A stretch of 51,536 nt of DNA from CAHJXF01 sp038240015. Its GTDB lineage: Bacteria > Pseudomonadota > Gammaproteobacteria > Burkholderiales > Burkholderiaceae_D. Positions 42,411 to 50,611 of the stretch are shown one piece after another (the first letter of the stretch is position 1; each line of letters begins with the position of its first letter). The notes beneath the pieces were generated by a model. That model saw nothing but the letters and a program-made list of their open reading frames with translations. It ran no database searches and had not been told where the DNA came from. The DNA lies in the NCBI GenBank assembly GCA_038240015.1, contig JBBSEF010000014.1, positions 1 through 51,536 of the forward strand, read 5' to 3'. The position numbers and the translations under genes were made by a program.

Positions 42411-43163
42411 TCATTTTCGCTCGAACTTCCACGGCGTCTGAAATTGAAAATTCATTGCTCGGAGTTCATCCGGTCTTGGGGCTTCCTTCACCGCTGCGGC
42501 ATAAGCATTTTCGATTGCGAACGCGAAGCGGCTCGACACGCGCAACTTGCGCTGCGGCTCTGGCGCATCGGCAGGCTTCTCGAACGTGACTTGACCGGTC
42601 GCCACGTCAAAGGTCGCGTACACCGTTCCTTCATCCGCGGTGAAGGGCGGATACCTGACCCTGGACCGCGCCATCTGCGTGATGGTCATCGCATATCCCT
42701 GGGCAAGCTCGCGCGATGCATCTGCTGATTTGAACTCGGCATCGTTTCGTTTCAAAAAGACGTACCAGCGATACGCGGCCCGATAGTCCTGCTCTACGCC
42801 GCGTCCCAAGCCATACATCAGACCCAAAAAATTCGTCGCTTCCGTCTCGCCCAACTCCGCGGCGCGGCGGTAATACTGTGCCGCGCGCTCGAGGTCCTGA
42901 TCGACGCATCCGGTTGCATCGAAAAGAAAGTCCGCCAGAAAATAGGCGCGTGGTTCATTGAGCTCGATGCCCTTGTTGATTTCTTCTCCCGCACGTTTGC
43001 AGTCGCCTTTATCTATCCATTCCATCGCCTCTTGACTGCCTGCGTACGCATGAGCTGCCGGTAGCAGCAAAGTCACTGCGAGGAGGATGTGCGCCAGCGT
43101 GCGAGACCGAACATAGCGCGCCGCGTCCGGTGCGACCGATCGCCCTTCCGCCTTCCTCCACAC
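42411..43163 (-). CDS. Exported Sel1-repeat protein, paralogue of neighbour
   Basis: The 250-aa product has a signal peptide (TLAHILLAVTLLLPAAHAYAG, quoted in part), Sel1 repeats such as ERAAQYYRRAAELGETEATNFLGLMYGLGRG (quoted in part) and a C-terminal beta segment (TVYATFDVATGQVTFEKPA) like the next gene, so the two are tandem paralogues. The start is uncertain: GTG at 43163 is the nearest in-frame start upstream of the signal, with no good Shine-Dalgarno. It begins 15 bp after the thiolase stop, so the genes may be cotranscribed. Confidence 0.7.
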   Translation of the reverse strand: MWRKAEGRSVAPDAARYVRSRTLAHILLAVTLLLPAAHAYAGSQEAMEWIDKGDCKRAGEEINKGIELNEPRAYFLADFLFDATGCVDQDLERAAQYYRRAAELGETEATNFLGLMYGLGRGVEQDYRAAYRWYVFLKRNDAEFKSADASRELAQGYAMTITQMARSRVRYPPFTADEGTVYATFDVATGQVTFEKPADAPEPQRKLRVSSRFAFAIENAYAAAVKEAPRPDELRAMNFQFQTPWKFERK

Positions 43164-43177
43164 CGGCGATCGACTTT

Positions 43178-44356
43178 TCAAACGACTTCGAACAACCCCG
43201 CCGCACCCATGCCGCCGCCAATGCACATCGTCACGACAACGAACTTCTCGCCGCGCCGCTTGCCTTCGATCAATGCGTGACCGACGAGGCGCGAGCCGGT
43301 CACGCCGTACGGATGGCCGACTGCGATCGCGCCGCCGTCGACGTTGAGCCGATCGTTCGGAATGCCGAGCTTGTCGCGGCAATAGATCACCTGTACCGCG
43401 AAGGCTTCGTTCAATTCCCACAGACCGATGTCTTCGATCTTCATGCCGGTCTTCGCAAGCAGCTTGGGTATCGCGAACACCGGACCGATGCCCATCTCGT
43501 CGGGCTCGCAACCGGCAACCGCGAAGCCGCGGAAGATGCCGATAGGCTTCATGCCTCTTTGCTCGGCGGTCTTCGCGTTCATCAACACGGCGGCCGATGC
43601 GCCGTCGGAGAACTGGCTTGCGTTGCCCGCGGCGATCACGCCGCCGGGCATCGCTGGCTTGATCTTGGCGACGCCTTCGTAGGTGGTGTCGTTGCGGATG
43701 CCTTCGTCTTCGCTGATCGTCACTTCCTTCGTGCCGAGCATGCCGGTGGCCTTGTCGGCCACACCCATGACGGTTGTCATCGGCGCGATCTCCTGCTTGA
43801 AATGACCGGCCTCGCGACCCGCCGCCGCGCGCCGTTGGCTCTCGACGCCGTACTCGTCCTGCTGTTCGCGCGGGATGTTGTAGCGCTTGGCAACCTGCTC
43901 GGCGGTCTGCAGCATGTTCCAGTAGATCTCGGGCTTCTTCGCGACGAGGTTGGGGTCGCGCAGCATGTGGTGATTCATCTCGTTCTGCACGCACGAGATC
44001 GACTCGACGCCGCCGGCCACGTAGATGTCGCCCTCGCCCGCGATGATGCGTTGCGCAGCCGACGCGATGGTCTGCAGGCCCGACGAGCAGAAGCGGTTGA
44101 TGGTCATGCCCGAGGTGGTCACCGGACAACCGGCCGACAACGCGATCTGGCGCGCGATGTTGGCGCCGGTCGCGCCTTCGGGGTTGGCGCAGCCCATCAC
44201 GACATCGTCGATCTCGGCCGGGTCGAGGCCCGCGCGTTCGATCGCGTGCTTGACGGCGTGGCCGCCCATCGCCGCGCCATGCGTCATGTTGAAGGCACCC
44301 TTCCAGGACTTGGCAAGTGCGGTGCGGGCGGTGGATACGATAACGGCGTCTGTCAT
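43178..44356 (-). CDS. fadA: Acetyl-CoA C-acyltransferase (thiolase)
   Basis: The 392-aa thiolase has both catalytic cysteines: Cys90 in NRFCSSGLQ and Cys378 in TMCIGGGMG, plus His348 in GHPYG and NEAFAVQ. The length is normal. It performs the last step of beta-oxidation, releasing acetyl-CoA. It lies 49 bp downstream of the fadB-type gene, with a GC-rich inverted repeat in the gap, in the usual fadB-fadA order. Confidence 0.95.
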   Translation of the reverse strand: MTDAVIVSTARTALAKSWKGAFNMTHGAAMGGHAVKHAIERAGLDPAEIDDVVMGCANPEGATGANIARQIALSAGCPVTTSGMTINRFCSSGLQTIASAAQRIIAGEGDIYVAGGVESISCVQNEMNHHMLRDPNLVAKKPEIYWNMLQTAEQVAKRYNIPREQQDEYGVESQRRAAAGREAGHFKQEIAPMTTVMGVADKATGMLGTKEVTISEDEGIRNDTTYEGVAKIKPAMPGGVIAAGNASQFSDGASAAVLMNAKTAEQRGMKPIGIFRGFAVAGCEPDEMGIGPVFAIPKLLAKTGMKIEDIGLWELNEAFAVQVIYCRDKLGIPNDRLNVDGGAIAVGHPYGVTGSRLVGHALIEGKRRGEKFVVVTMCIGGGMGAAGLFEVV

Positions 44357-44380
44357 GTGATGCTCCTATCGGTTGATTCC

Positions 44381-44400
44381 CTCCCCTTCAAGGGGGAGGC
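44381..44400. repeat. GC-rich palindromic repeat between fadB- and fadA-type genes
   Basis: Arms CCTCCCC (44381-44387) and GGGGAGG (44394-44400) with loop TTCAAG form a near-perfect palindrome in the 49-bp gap between the two fad genes. The same CCTCCCCTTCAAGGGG core occurs at 50505-50525 and, inverted and degenerate, near 50582-50604. It looks like a REP-type dispersed palindrome. Confidence 0.7.
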
Positions 44401-44405
44401 GCAAA

Positions 44406-46496
44406 TCAATTGAACGTCTTGCCTTCACCCGCCCGCTTCGCCAATAACGGCGCGGGTTTCCACGCATCGCCCTGGCGTTTCGCGTTGGGGCCCTTGGCGA
44501 ATTTTTCCATCGTCATCACCACGCGCGGCAATCCGACCGTATCCGCATAGAACATCGGACCGCCGCGCCACACCGGAAACCCGTATCCGGTCAGATACAC
44601 CATGTCGATGTCCGAGGCGCGCTGCGCGATGCCTTCGTCCAGCAGTTGCGCGCCTTCGTTGACGAGTGCGAATACAAGGCGCTCGACGATCTCCTGGTCG
44701 GAAATTTTGCGGCGCTCGACGCCGAGGCGTTTCGACTCTTGGACGATCATCGCGTTGACATCCGCATTCGGACGCGGCGTGCGATCGCCCGGCTTGTAGT
44801 CGTACCAGCCCGCGCTGGTCTTCTGGCCGTAGCGTCCCATCTCGCACAAAAGATCCGCGGTCTTCGAATAGACCATGCCCGGCTTCTCCGCATAGCGGCG
44901 CTTGCGTATCGCCCAGCCGATGTCGTTGCCCGCGAGGTCGCCCATGCGAAACGGCCCCATCGCAAAGCCGAACTTCTCGACCGCACGGTCGACCTGTTCG
45001 GGCAGCGCGCCTTCTTCCAGCAGAAAGCCCGCCTGACGCGAGTACTGCTCGATCATGCGATTGCCGATGAAGCCGTCGCACACGCCCGACACCACGCCGG
45101 TCTTCTTCAACTTCTTCGACAGGCCCATGGTGGTCGCGAGCACGTCCTTGCCGGTCTTCTTGCCGCGCACGATCTCGAGCAGCTTCATCACGTTGGCCGG
45201 CGAGAAGAAGTGCGTGCCGATCACGTCCTCGGGTCGTTTGGTGAACGCGGCGATCTGGTCGACATCGAGCGTCGACGTGTTGGATGCGAGGATCGCGCCC
45301 TTCTTCATCACTTCGTCGAGCTTCTTGAACACCTGCTCCTTGACGCCCATTTCTTCGAATACCGCTTCGATCACGATGTCGGCTTCCTTGATATCGTCGT
45401 AGCTAGTCGTGCCCGTGATCGCGCCGACGCGCTGATCGAACTTCTCTTGCGTCAGCTTGCCCTTCTTGAAGGTGTTCTCGTAATTCTTCTTGATCGTCGC
45501 AAGACCTTTATCGAGCGCTTCTTGCTTGAGCTCGAGAATCTTCACCGGGATGCCGGCGTTGGCGAAATTCATCGCGATGCCGCCGCCCATCGTGCCTGCG
45601 CCGATCACGGCCGCGGACTTGAGCTCACGCATCGGTGTGTCTTCGGGGACGTCGGCAATCTTGCTCGCGGCGCGCTCGCCGAAGAAGGCATGGCGCAGCG
45701 ACTTCGACTCGGGCGTCTGCACCAGTTCCATGAAGCAGGCGCGCTCGAACGCGATGCCATCGTCGAAGCGCCTGGTGACCGCGGCTTCGACCGCATCGAC
45801 GCATTTTTTCGGCGCGGGATAATTCTTTGCGACGGCACCCACGGTGTTGCGCGCGAACGCGAAGAAGCCTTCGTACAAAGGGAAGTCGATCTTGATGTCG
45901 CGAATTTTCGGCAGCGGACGCTTGTCAGCGATTTCGCTCGCGAACTTGATCGCACCTTCGAGCAGGTCGCCATCGATCATGCGATCGAAGAGCTTGGTCT
46001 TCGCGAGCTTCTCGGACGCAATCGGCGTGCCGCCGAGGATCATGTTCAACGCAAGTTCGACGCCGACCACGCGCGGCAGGCGCTGCGTGCCGCCCGCGCC
46101 GGGAAGAATGCCGAGCTTGACCTCGGGCAGCGCGATCTGCGCGCCGGCCGATGCGACGCGATAGTGGCAACCCAGAGCGAGCTCAAGGCCGCCGCCCATG
46201 GCGACGCCGTGGATCGCGGCCACGACAGGCTTGGTCGCGTTCTCGATAAGATCGATCACGGTCGCGAGCGACGGCTCGGCGGTCGCTGCGGCGGTGTTGA
46301 ATTCCTTGATCTCCGCGCCCGCGGAAAACGCCTTGCCTTTGCCGATCAATACGATCGCCTTGACTGATGCGTCGTCCAGCGCTTGGTGCATACCGTCGAC
46401 GATGGCCTTGCGCGCCGCGTGACTCATGCTGTTGACCGGCGGATTGGCTATCGTGATCACGGCGACGCCGTTCTGCACCTCGGTTGTGGCTGTCAT
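44406..46496 (-). CDS. fadB: FadB/FadJ-type bifunctional enoyl-CoA hydratase/3-hydroxyacyl-CoA dehydrogenase
   Basis: The 696-aa protein has an N-terminal crotonase domain with both expected glutamates (Glu105 in GGGLELALG, Glu125 in LPEVKLG), then a 3-hydroxyacyl-CoA dehydrogenase domain with the NAD loop VIGAGTMGGGIA at about 294-305, THFFSPANVMKLLEIV and the C-terminal helical pair. A GAGGA Shine-Dalgarno precedes the ATG. An extended -10 promoter with a palindromic operator in its spacer lies about 105-130 bp upstream, suggesting repression in the absence of acyl-CoA. Confidence 0.94.
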   Translation of the reverse strand: MTATTEVQNGVAVITIANPPVNSMSHAARKAIVDGMHQALDDASVKAIVLIGKGKAFSAGAEIKEFNTAAATAEPSLATVIDLIENATKPVVAAIHGVAMGGGLELALGCHYRVASAGAQIALPEVKLGILPGAGGTQRLPRVVGVELALNMILGGTPIASEKLAKTKLFDRMIDGDLLEGAIKFASEIADKRPLPKIRDIKIDFPLYEGFFAFARNTVGAVAKNYPAPKKCVDAVEAAVTRRFDDGIAFERACFMELVQTPESKSLRHAFFGERAASKIADVPEDTPMRELKSAAVIGAGTMGGGIAMNFANAGIPVKILELKQEALDKGLATIKKNYENTFKKGKLTQEKFDQRVGAITGTTSYDDIKEADIVIEAVFEEMGVKEQVFKKLDEVMKKGAILASNTSTLDVDQIAAFTKRPEDVIGTHFFSPANVMKLLEIVRGKKTGKDVLATTMGLSKKLKKTGVVSGVCDGFIGNRMIEQYSRQAGFLLEEGALPEQVDRAVEKFGFAMGPFRMGDLAGNDIGWAIRKRRYAEKPGMVYSKTADLLCEMGRYGQKTSAGWYDYKPGDRTPRPNADVNAMIVQESKRLGVERRKISDQEIVERLVFALVNEGAQLLDEGIAQRASDIDMVYLTGYGFPVWRGGPMFYADTVGLPRVVMTMEKFAKGPNAKRQGDAWKPAPLLAKRAGEGKTFN

Positions 46497-46600
46497 GGGA
46501 GCTTTCCTCGAATGGTGTTGTTCGGTCCGCGTTCATCGTGCAGCGCGCGCGTTGCCTCGAACCTGCGATAGGCGATGCCGGCGTCTGCAATCGGGACGAG

Positions 46601-46609
46601 ATGATAGCA
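46601..46609 (-). promoter_or_regulatory. Extended -10 promoter of the fadB-fadA unit
   Basis: On the minus strand TGCTATCAT fits an extended -10 (TG, one base, TATCAT). Initiation would be near 46594, giving a leader of about 98 nt to the fadB ATG. The -35 (AAACGA at 46629-46624) is weak. Confidence 0.6.
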
Positions 46610-46613
46610 AATA

Positions 46614-46625
46614 GAACGATCGTTC
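46614..46625. promoter_or_regulatory. Palindromic operator in the fadB promoter spacer
   Basis: GAACGATCGTTC is a perfect 12-bp palindrome lying between the -35 and extended -10 of the fadB promoter, a classical repressor site. The near-identical GAACGGTCGTTC occurs at 34949-34960. TetR-family repressors of fatty acid degradation in Betaproteobacteria use palindromes of this kind; the regulator gene is not in the window. Confidence 0.7.
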
Positions 46626-46658
46626 GTTTTTGTCGCTACGCTCTATTCTTGCTGCGCT

Positions 46659-47432
46659 TCAAACTTCGAGCCACTCCTTGCGTACGGTCGGGTTGGCCTT
46701 GAGCTCCGCCGGCGTGCCCTCGAACACGATCTGACCGTGACCCATCACATAGACGCGCTGCGAAATCTCGAGCGCGATCGCGAGCTTCTGCTCGACCAGA
46801 AGCACCGAGATGCCGCGGTTCTTCAACTCCTTCAGATAGTCGGCCACGAGCTCGACGATCTTCGGCGCCAGACCTTCGGTGGGCTCGTCGATCATGATCA
46901 GGTCCGGGTCGCCCATCAGCGTGCGGCACAGCGTGAGCATCTGCTGCTCGCCGCCCGACAGCACGCCGGCCTGCACGTGTTCGCGTTCCTTCAGGCGCGG
47001 GAACATCCGGTACATGTCGGCGAGCGACCAGCGGCCGCTGCGTTTGCTGCTTTTTTCTCCGAGCACCAGGTTCTGCTCGACCGTGAGACGCGGGAAGACG
47101 TCGCGATTCTCCGGCACGTAGCCGATACCCCGATGCGCGATTCGAAACGATTTCTGCCCGGTGATCTCTTCGCCCTTGAAGACGATCGAGCCGGTGTTCA
47201 TCACCTGTCCCATGATCGACTTCACGGTGGTCGAACGGCCGACCCCGTTGCGCCCGAGCAGACACACGATTTCGCCCGCACCGATGTGCAGGTCGATGCC
47301 GTGCAGGACGTGGCTCTTGCCGTAATAGGCGTGCAGGCCCGTGAGCTTGAGCAAGGGCTCGATTGTCGCAGCCCCCGCGCCCGCCGTCGCGCTCATGGCC
47401 GCATTCATTCCCGCGTTCATCGCACCACTCAT
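46659..47432 (-). CDS. livF: Branched-chain amino acid type ABC transporter ATP-binding protein LivF, Walker A Lys replaced
   Basis: The 257-aa ATPase has the LivF pattern: LHAYYGKSHVLHGIDLHI, signature LSGGEQQML, Walker B LIMIDEPTEGLAP, and VLLVEQKLAIAL. Walker A reads GRNGVGRST: the universally used Lys before Ser/Thr is Arg66 (codon CGT at 47237-47235). The N-terminus before LLKL is an unusual Met/Ala/Gly-rich extension of about 26 residues (SGAMNAGMNAAM). The start overlaps the livG stop by 4 bp. It is the last gene of the liv operon. Confidence 0.93.
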   Translation of the reverse strand: MSGAMNAGMNAAMSATAGAGAATIEPLLKLTGLHAYYGKSHVLHGIDLHIGAGEIVCLLGRNGVGRSTTVKSIMGQVMNTGSIVFKGEEITGQKSFRIAHRGIGYVPENRDVFPRLTVEQNLVLGEKSSKRSGRWSLADMYRMFPRLKEREHVQAGVLSGGEQQMLTLCRTLMGDPDLIMIDEPTEGLAPKIVELVADYLKELKNRGISVLLVEQKLAIALEISQRVYVMGHGQIVFEGTPAELKANPTVRKEWLEV

Positions 47433-48232
47433 GGATGCGTCTCCGAAGCATGTGCACCCAGATAGGCTTCCTGCACTTTCTGGTTGGAGCGAATCTTCTC
47501 GGGCGTGTCGGTGGCGATCACTTCGCCATAGACCAGTACCGAGATGCGATCGGCGAGGCCGAACACGACGCTCATGTCGTGCTCGACCATCACCAGCGTC
47601 TTGCCGACCGTGACGCGGCGGATCAATTCGACCGCATGGTCCGACTCGGAGCGGCTCATGCCGGCGGTCGGCTCGTCGAGCAGGATGACGTGAGCGCCGC
47701 CCGCGACCGTGATGCCGATCTCGAGCGCGCGCTGCTCGGCGTAAGTCAGCATGCCGGCCGCGACATCGTGCCTGCGTTTCAGTCCGATCAGATCGAGCAC
47801 CTCTTCGGCGCGAAGACGCGCATCGCGCAGGCTGGCCAGCGATTGCCAGAATGAATATTTGTAGCCGAGCGACCAGAGCACCGCGCAGCGGATGTTCTCG
47901 AACACCGACAGGCGATGGAAGATGTTGGTGATCTGAAAGCTGCGCGACAGCCCGCGGCGATTGATCTCGAACGGCGCGAGCCCGAGCGTGCTCGAACCGT
48001 TCAACAGGATGTCTCCCGACGAGACTTCGAAGCGGCCCGACATCAGGTTGAAGAGTGTCGACTTGCCGGCGCCATTGGGACCGATCACCGCATGCCGTTC
48101 GCCCGCGGGAATGGCGAGCGATGCGCCGCGAATGATCTCGGACTTGCCGAAACTCTTGCGCACCTCGCGAAGCTCGATCGCACAGCGAGTCGACGCCGCT
48201 TGGGCATCGGCTTGCGGCATCGAAGAAACCAT
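47429..48232 (-). CDS. livG: Branched-chain amino acid type ABC transporter ATP-binding protein LivG
   Basis: The 267-aa ATPase has a normal Walker A GPNGAGKST, SFQITNIFHRLSV in the Q-loop region, a degenerate signature (LTYAEQRALEIGI), Walker B VILLDEPTAGM and switch His in VEHDM. These fit LivG, which pairs with LivF. The ATG at 48232 is preferred to longer in-frame openings in livM. It starts 5 bp after the livM stop. Confidence 0.92.
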   Translation of the reverse strand: MVSSMPQADAQAASTRCAIELREVRKSFGKSEIIRGASLAIPAGERHAVIGPNGAGKSTLFNLMSGRFEVSSGDILLNGSSTLGLAPFEINRRGLSRSFQITNIFHRLSVFENIRCAVLWSLGYKYSFWQSLASLRDARLRAEEVLDLIGLKRRHDVAAGMLTYAEQRALEIGITVAGGAHVILLDEPTAGMSRSESDHAVELIRRVTVGKTLVMVEHDMSVVFGLADRISVLVYGEVIATDTPEKIRSNQKVQEAYLGAHASETHP

Positions 48233-48237
48233 GCTGC

Positions 48238-49545
48238 TCACACGAGACTCCGTTCGATCTGCTGCTGAATTTCCGACTGCGCGCCGCCCCACACGTTCGC
48301 GAAGCGCCGCGACGCGAGGCGCATCAACACAGCGCCCACGATCGCAATGATCGCCACGATGACCCACGACATGACCGAACGGGTGTCGACCGTCAAGCCG
48401 AACAAGGCCATGCGCGCATCGCTGCTCGATTCGAGCTGGTAGTGATAAACCATTTCGATGACCGACACGATCCCGATGAAAAGCACGACGCCCGCTGCGA
48501 CGACACCCGCGTACGGCGCCCACAGTCTCTTGAACTTGCCGAACTTCGCAACGCGCAGATTCATCATGATCAGGCTCGCGATGCCGCCCGGCGCATACAT
48601 CACCATCAGGAGAAAGAAGATGCCCAGGTACAGCAGCCACGCCTTGGTCCATTCGGACAACATCACGAACGACAACACGAAGATCACCGCGCCGATGATC
48701 GGGCCGAAGAAGAAACCCACGCCGCCGAGGAAGGTGAACAGCAGGTAGGCGCCCGAGCGCACCGTGCTGACGTTCTCGGAACTGACGATCTCGAAGTTGA
48801 TCGCAGCCAGCCCTCCCGCGATGCCCGCGAAGAAGCCGGCGATGATCACGACCAGATAGCGAACCCGCTGCGTGTTGTAGCCGACGAATTCGGCGCGCTC
48901 GGGGTTGTCTCGTACCGCGTTTGCCATGCGGCCGAGCGGCGTCAGCGTGAATGCGTACATCAGGATGGTGCAGATCAAGGTCCAGATCGCGATCAGGTAA
49001 TAGACCTGGATCTGCGGGCCGAAGGTGAGGCCCAGCACCGGTTGGCCGATCACGCGATTGGTGGTGATGCCGGCCTCGCCGCCGAAGAACTCGGGCAGCA
49101 TCAGCGAACTCGCGGCGACCAGTTCGCCGATGCCGAGCGTGATCATCGCGAACGTCGTGCCCGATCGCTTGGTCGTCACGTAGCCGAACAACACCGCGAA
49201 GAAGGCCCCGGCGAATCCCCCGATCAACGGGATCAACGAGGTCGGCACGTTCAGTTTCCCTTGCGTGACCGCGTTCATGATGTGGATGGCGATGAACGCG
49301 CCGAGTCCGACATAGACCGCATGGCCGAAGCTCAGCATGCCGGCCTGGCCGATCAGCATGTTGTACGACAGGCAGACGATGATCAGCGTGCCGATCTGCG
49401 AGAGGATGGTGAGCGACAGGCTCGACTTGAAAATGAGCGGCGAGACCACGAGCACGATCACGAACACCGCCCACAGGATCCAGCGGCCAAGATCGAGCGG
49501 CGCGAACTTGATCGTCTGTTTGTTTCCGGACATTCCGCTAGTCAT
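48238..49545 (-). CDS. livM: Branched-chain amino acid type ABC transporter permease LivM
   Basis: The 435-aa permease has at least ten hydrophobic segments and the LivM motifs SYNMLIGQAGMLSFGHAVYVGLGAF (quoted in part), TLGIGELVAAS and the cytoplasmic loop GRMANAVRDNPERAEFVG (EAA-like). It is longer than usual, with about 80 C-terminal residues including two extra hydrophobic stretches (AGVVAAGVVLFIGIVSVI region and MSWVIVAIIAIVGAV region). The start overlaps the livH stop by 8 bp. Confidence 0.92.
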   Translation of the reverse strand: MTSGMSGNKQTIKFAPLDLGRWILWAVFVIVLVVSPLIFKSSLSLTILSQIGTLIIVCLSYNMLIGQAGMLSFGHAVYVGLGAFIAIHIMNAVTQGKLNVPTSLIPLIGGFAGAFFAVLFGYVTTKRSGTTFAMITLGIGELVAASSLMLPEFFGGEAGITTNRVIGQPVLGLTFGPQIQVYYLIAIWTLICTILMYAFTLTPLGRMANAVRDNPERAEFVGYNTQRVRYLVVIIAGFFAGIAGGLAAINFEIVSSENVSTVRSGAYLLFTFLGGVGFFFGPIIGAVIFVLSFVMLSEWTKAWLLYLGIFFLLMVMYAPGGIASLIMMNLRVAKFGKFKRLWAPYAGVVAAGVVLFIGIVSVIEMVYHYQLESSSDARMALFGLTVDTRSVMSWVIVAIIAIVGAVLMRLASRRFANVWGGAQSEIQQQIERSLV

Positions 49546-50485
49546 CGCGCTTCCCCATGATGCCGCGCGGTCGGAAGATCAGGATCAACACCAACAGCAA
49601 ATACGGCAGGATCGGCGCGACCTGCGAGATCGTGAGCTTCAACACCGGGTAGCCGATCGACTCGGGCGTGAGGGCCATGCCGTATTTTGCGAACAGGGTC
49701 ACGAACGAGTAGTCGAGCGCGACGGCGAAGGTCTGCACGATGCCGATCAACAGCGACGCGATGAAGGCGCCCACCAGCGACCCCATGCCGCCGACCACCA
49801 CGACCACGAAGATGATCGACCCCACTGTCGCCGCCATGCCCGGCTCGGTCACGAAGGCATTGCCGCCGATCACGCCCGCGAGACCCGCGAGCGCGCAGCC
49901 GCCGCCGAACACCATCATGAACACGCGCGGCACGTTGTGGCCGAGCGCTTCGACCATGTCGGGATGCGACAGCGCGCCCTGGATGACGAGGCCGATGCGC
50001 GTCTTCGTGAACAAGAGATAGACCGCGACGAGCATCAGCACCGCGACCGCCATCATGAAGCCGCGGTACGCGGGAAAGGTGGTCGTGTAGATCGTGAACA
50101 GCGGTCCTTCGAGCACCGCGGGAATGCGATAGTCGACCGGCGCGCGCCCCCAGATCAATTGCACGAACTCGGTGATGCAATACGCGAGCCCGAAGGTGAC
50201 GAGCAGTTCGGGTACATGGCCGAACTTATGGACGCGCCTCAATGCATAACGCTCGAACAGCGCACCGGCGAGGCCGACCACGATCGGCGCGAGCACGAGC
50301 GCGGGCCAGAAGCCGACTGCGACGCTGATCTGATACGCGATGTATGCACCCAGCATGTAGAACGCCGCGTGCGCGAAGTTGAGCACGCCCATCATGCTGA
50401 AGATCAGCGTGAGCCCGGAAGAGAGCATGAACAGCAGGAGCCCGTAGCTCACGCCGTTCAGAAGGGAGATGAGGAAGAACTCCAA
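49538..50485 (-). CDS. livH: Branched-chain amino acid type ABC transporter permease LivH
   Basis: The 315-aa permease has about eight hydrophobic segments, LNGVSYGLLLFMLSSGLTLIF at the start (quoted in part), LNFAHAAFYMLGAY and the EAA-like loop before the ALAGLAGVIGG helix. The start is TTG at 50485 with AGGGA upstream; the frame runs further up into the inverted repeat, where it translates the REP-like sequence and should be ignored. It follows livK after a gap holding that repeat and overlaps livM by 8 bp. Confidence 0.92.
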   Translation of the reverse strand: MEFFLISLLNGVSYGLLLFMLSSGLTLIFSMMGVLNFAHAAFYMLGAYIAYQISVAVGFWPALVLAPIVVGLAGALFERYALRRVHKFGHVPELLVTFGLAYCITEFVQLIWGRAPVDYRIPAVLEGPLFTIYTTTFPAYRGFMMAVAVLMLVAVYLLFTKTRIGLVIQGALSHPDMVEALGHNVPRVFMMVFGGGCALAGLAGVIGGNAFVTEPGMAATVGSIIFVVVVVGGMGSLVGAFIASLLIGIVQTFAVALDYSFVTLFAKYGMALTPESIGYPVLKLTISQVAPILPYLLLVLILIFRPRGIMGKRDD

Positions 50486-50502
50486 CGTGTTCCCTGGGGG
50501 GT

Positions 50503-50604
50503 CTCCCTCCCCTTCAAGGGGAGGGTTGGGGTGGGGATGGGTTTTGGCGCCCGTGCTACGAGCGACCCATCCTCCTCCCAACCTCCTCCTTGAAGGGGGA
50601 GGAG
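50503..50604. repeat. Large GC-rich inverted repeat between livK and livH
   Basis: A perfect 21-bp palindrome (50505-50525, CCCTCCCC-TTCAA-GGGGAGGG) is followed by TTGGGGTGGGGATGGGTT. After about 20 bases an imperfect inverted copy of the whole 40-bp unit appears (about 50565-50604). It can form a long stem in the livK-livH transcript. One core copy also lies at 44381-44400. Confidence 0.8.
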
Positions 50605-50611
50605 TCGTCGA

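Noticed and set aside
43130..44413. 427-codon plus-strand frame over the thiolase gene
   Set aside because: Antisense shadow of the thiolase with both catalytic cysteines on the other strand.
44646..46367. Long open frame on the plus strand antisense to the fadB-type gene (573 codons)
   Set aside because: It is the mirror of a well-supported coding gene in GC-rich DNA, with Arg/Asp/Leu-rich composition and no recognisable domain.
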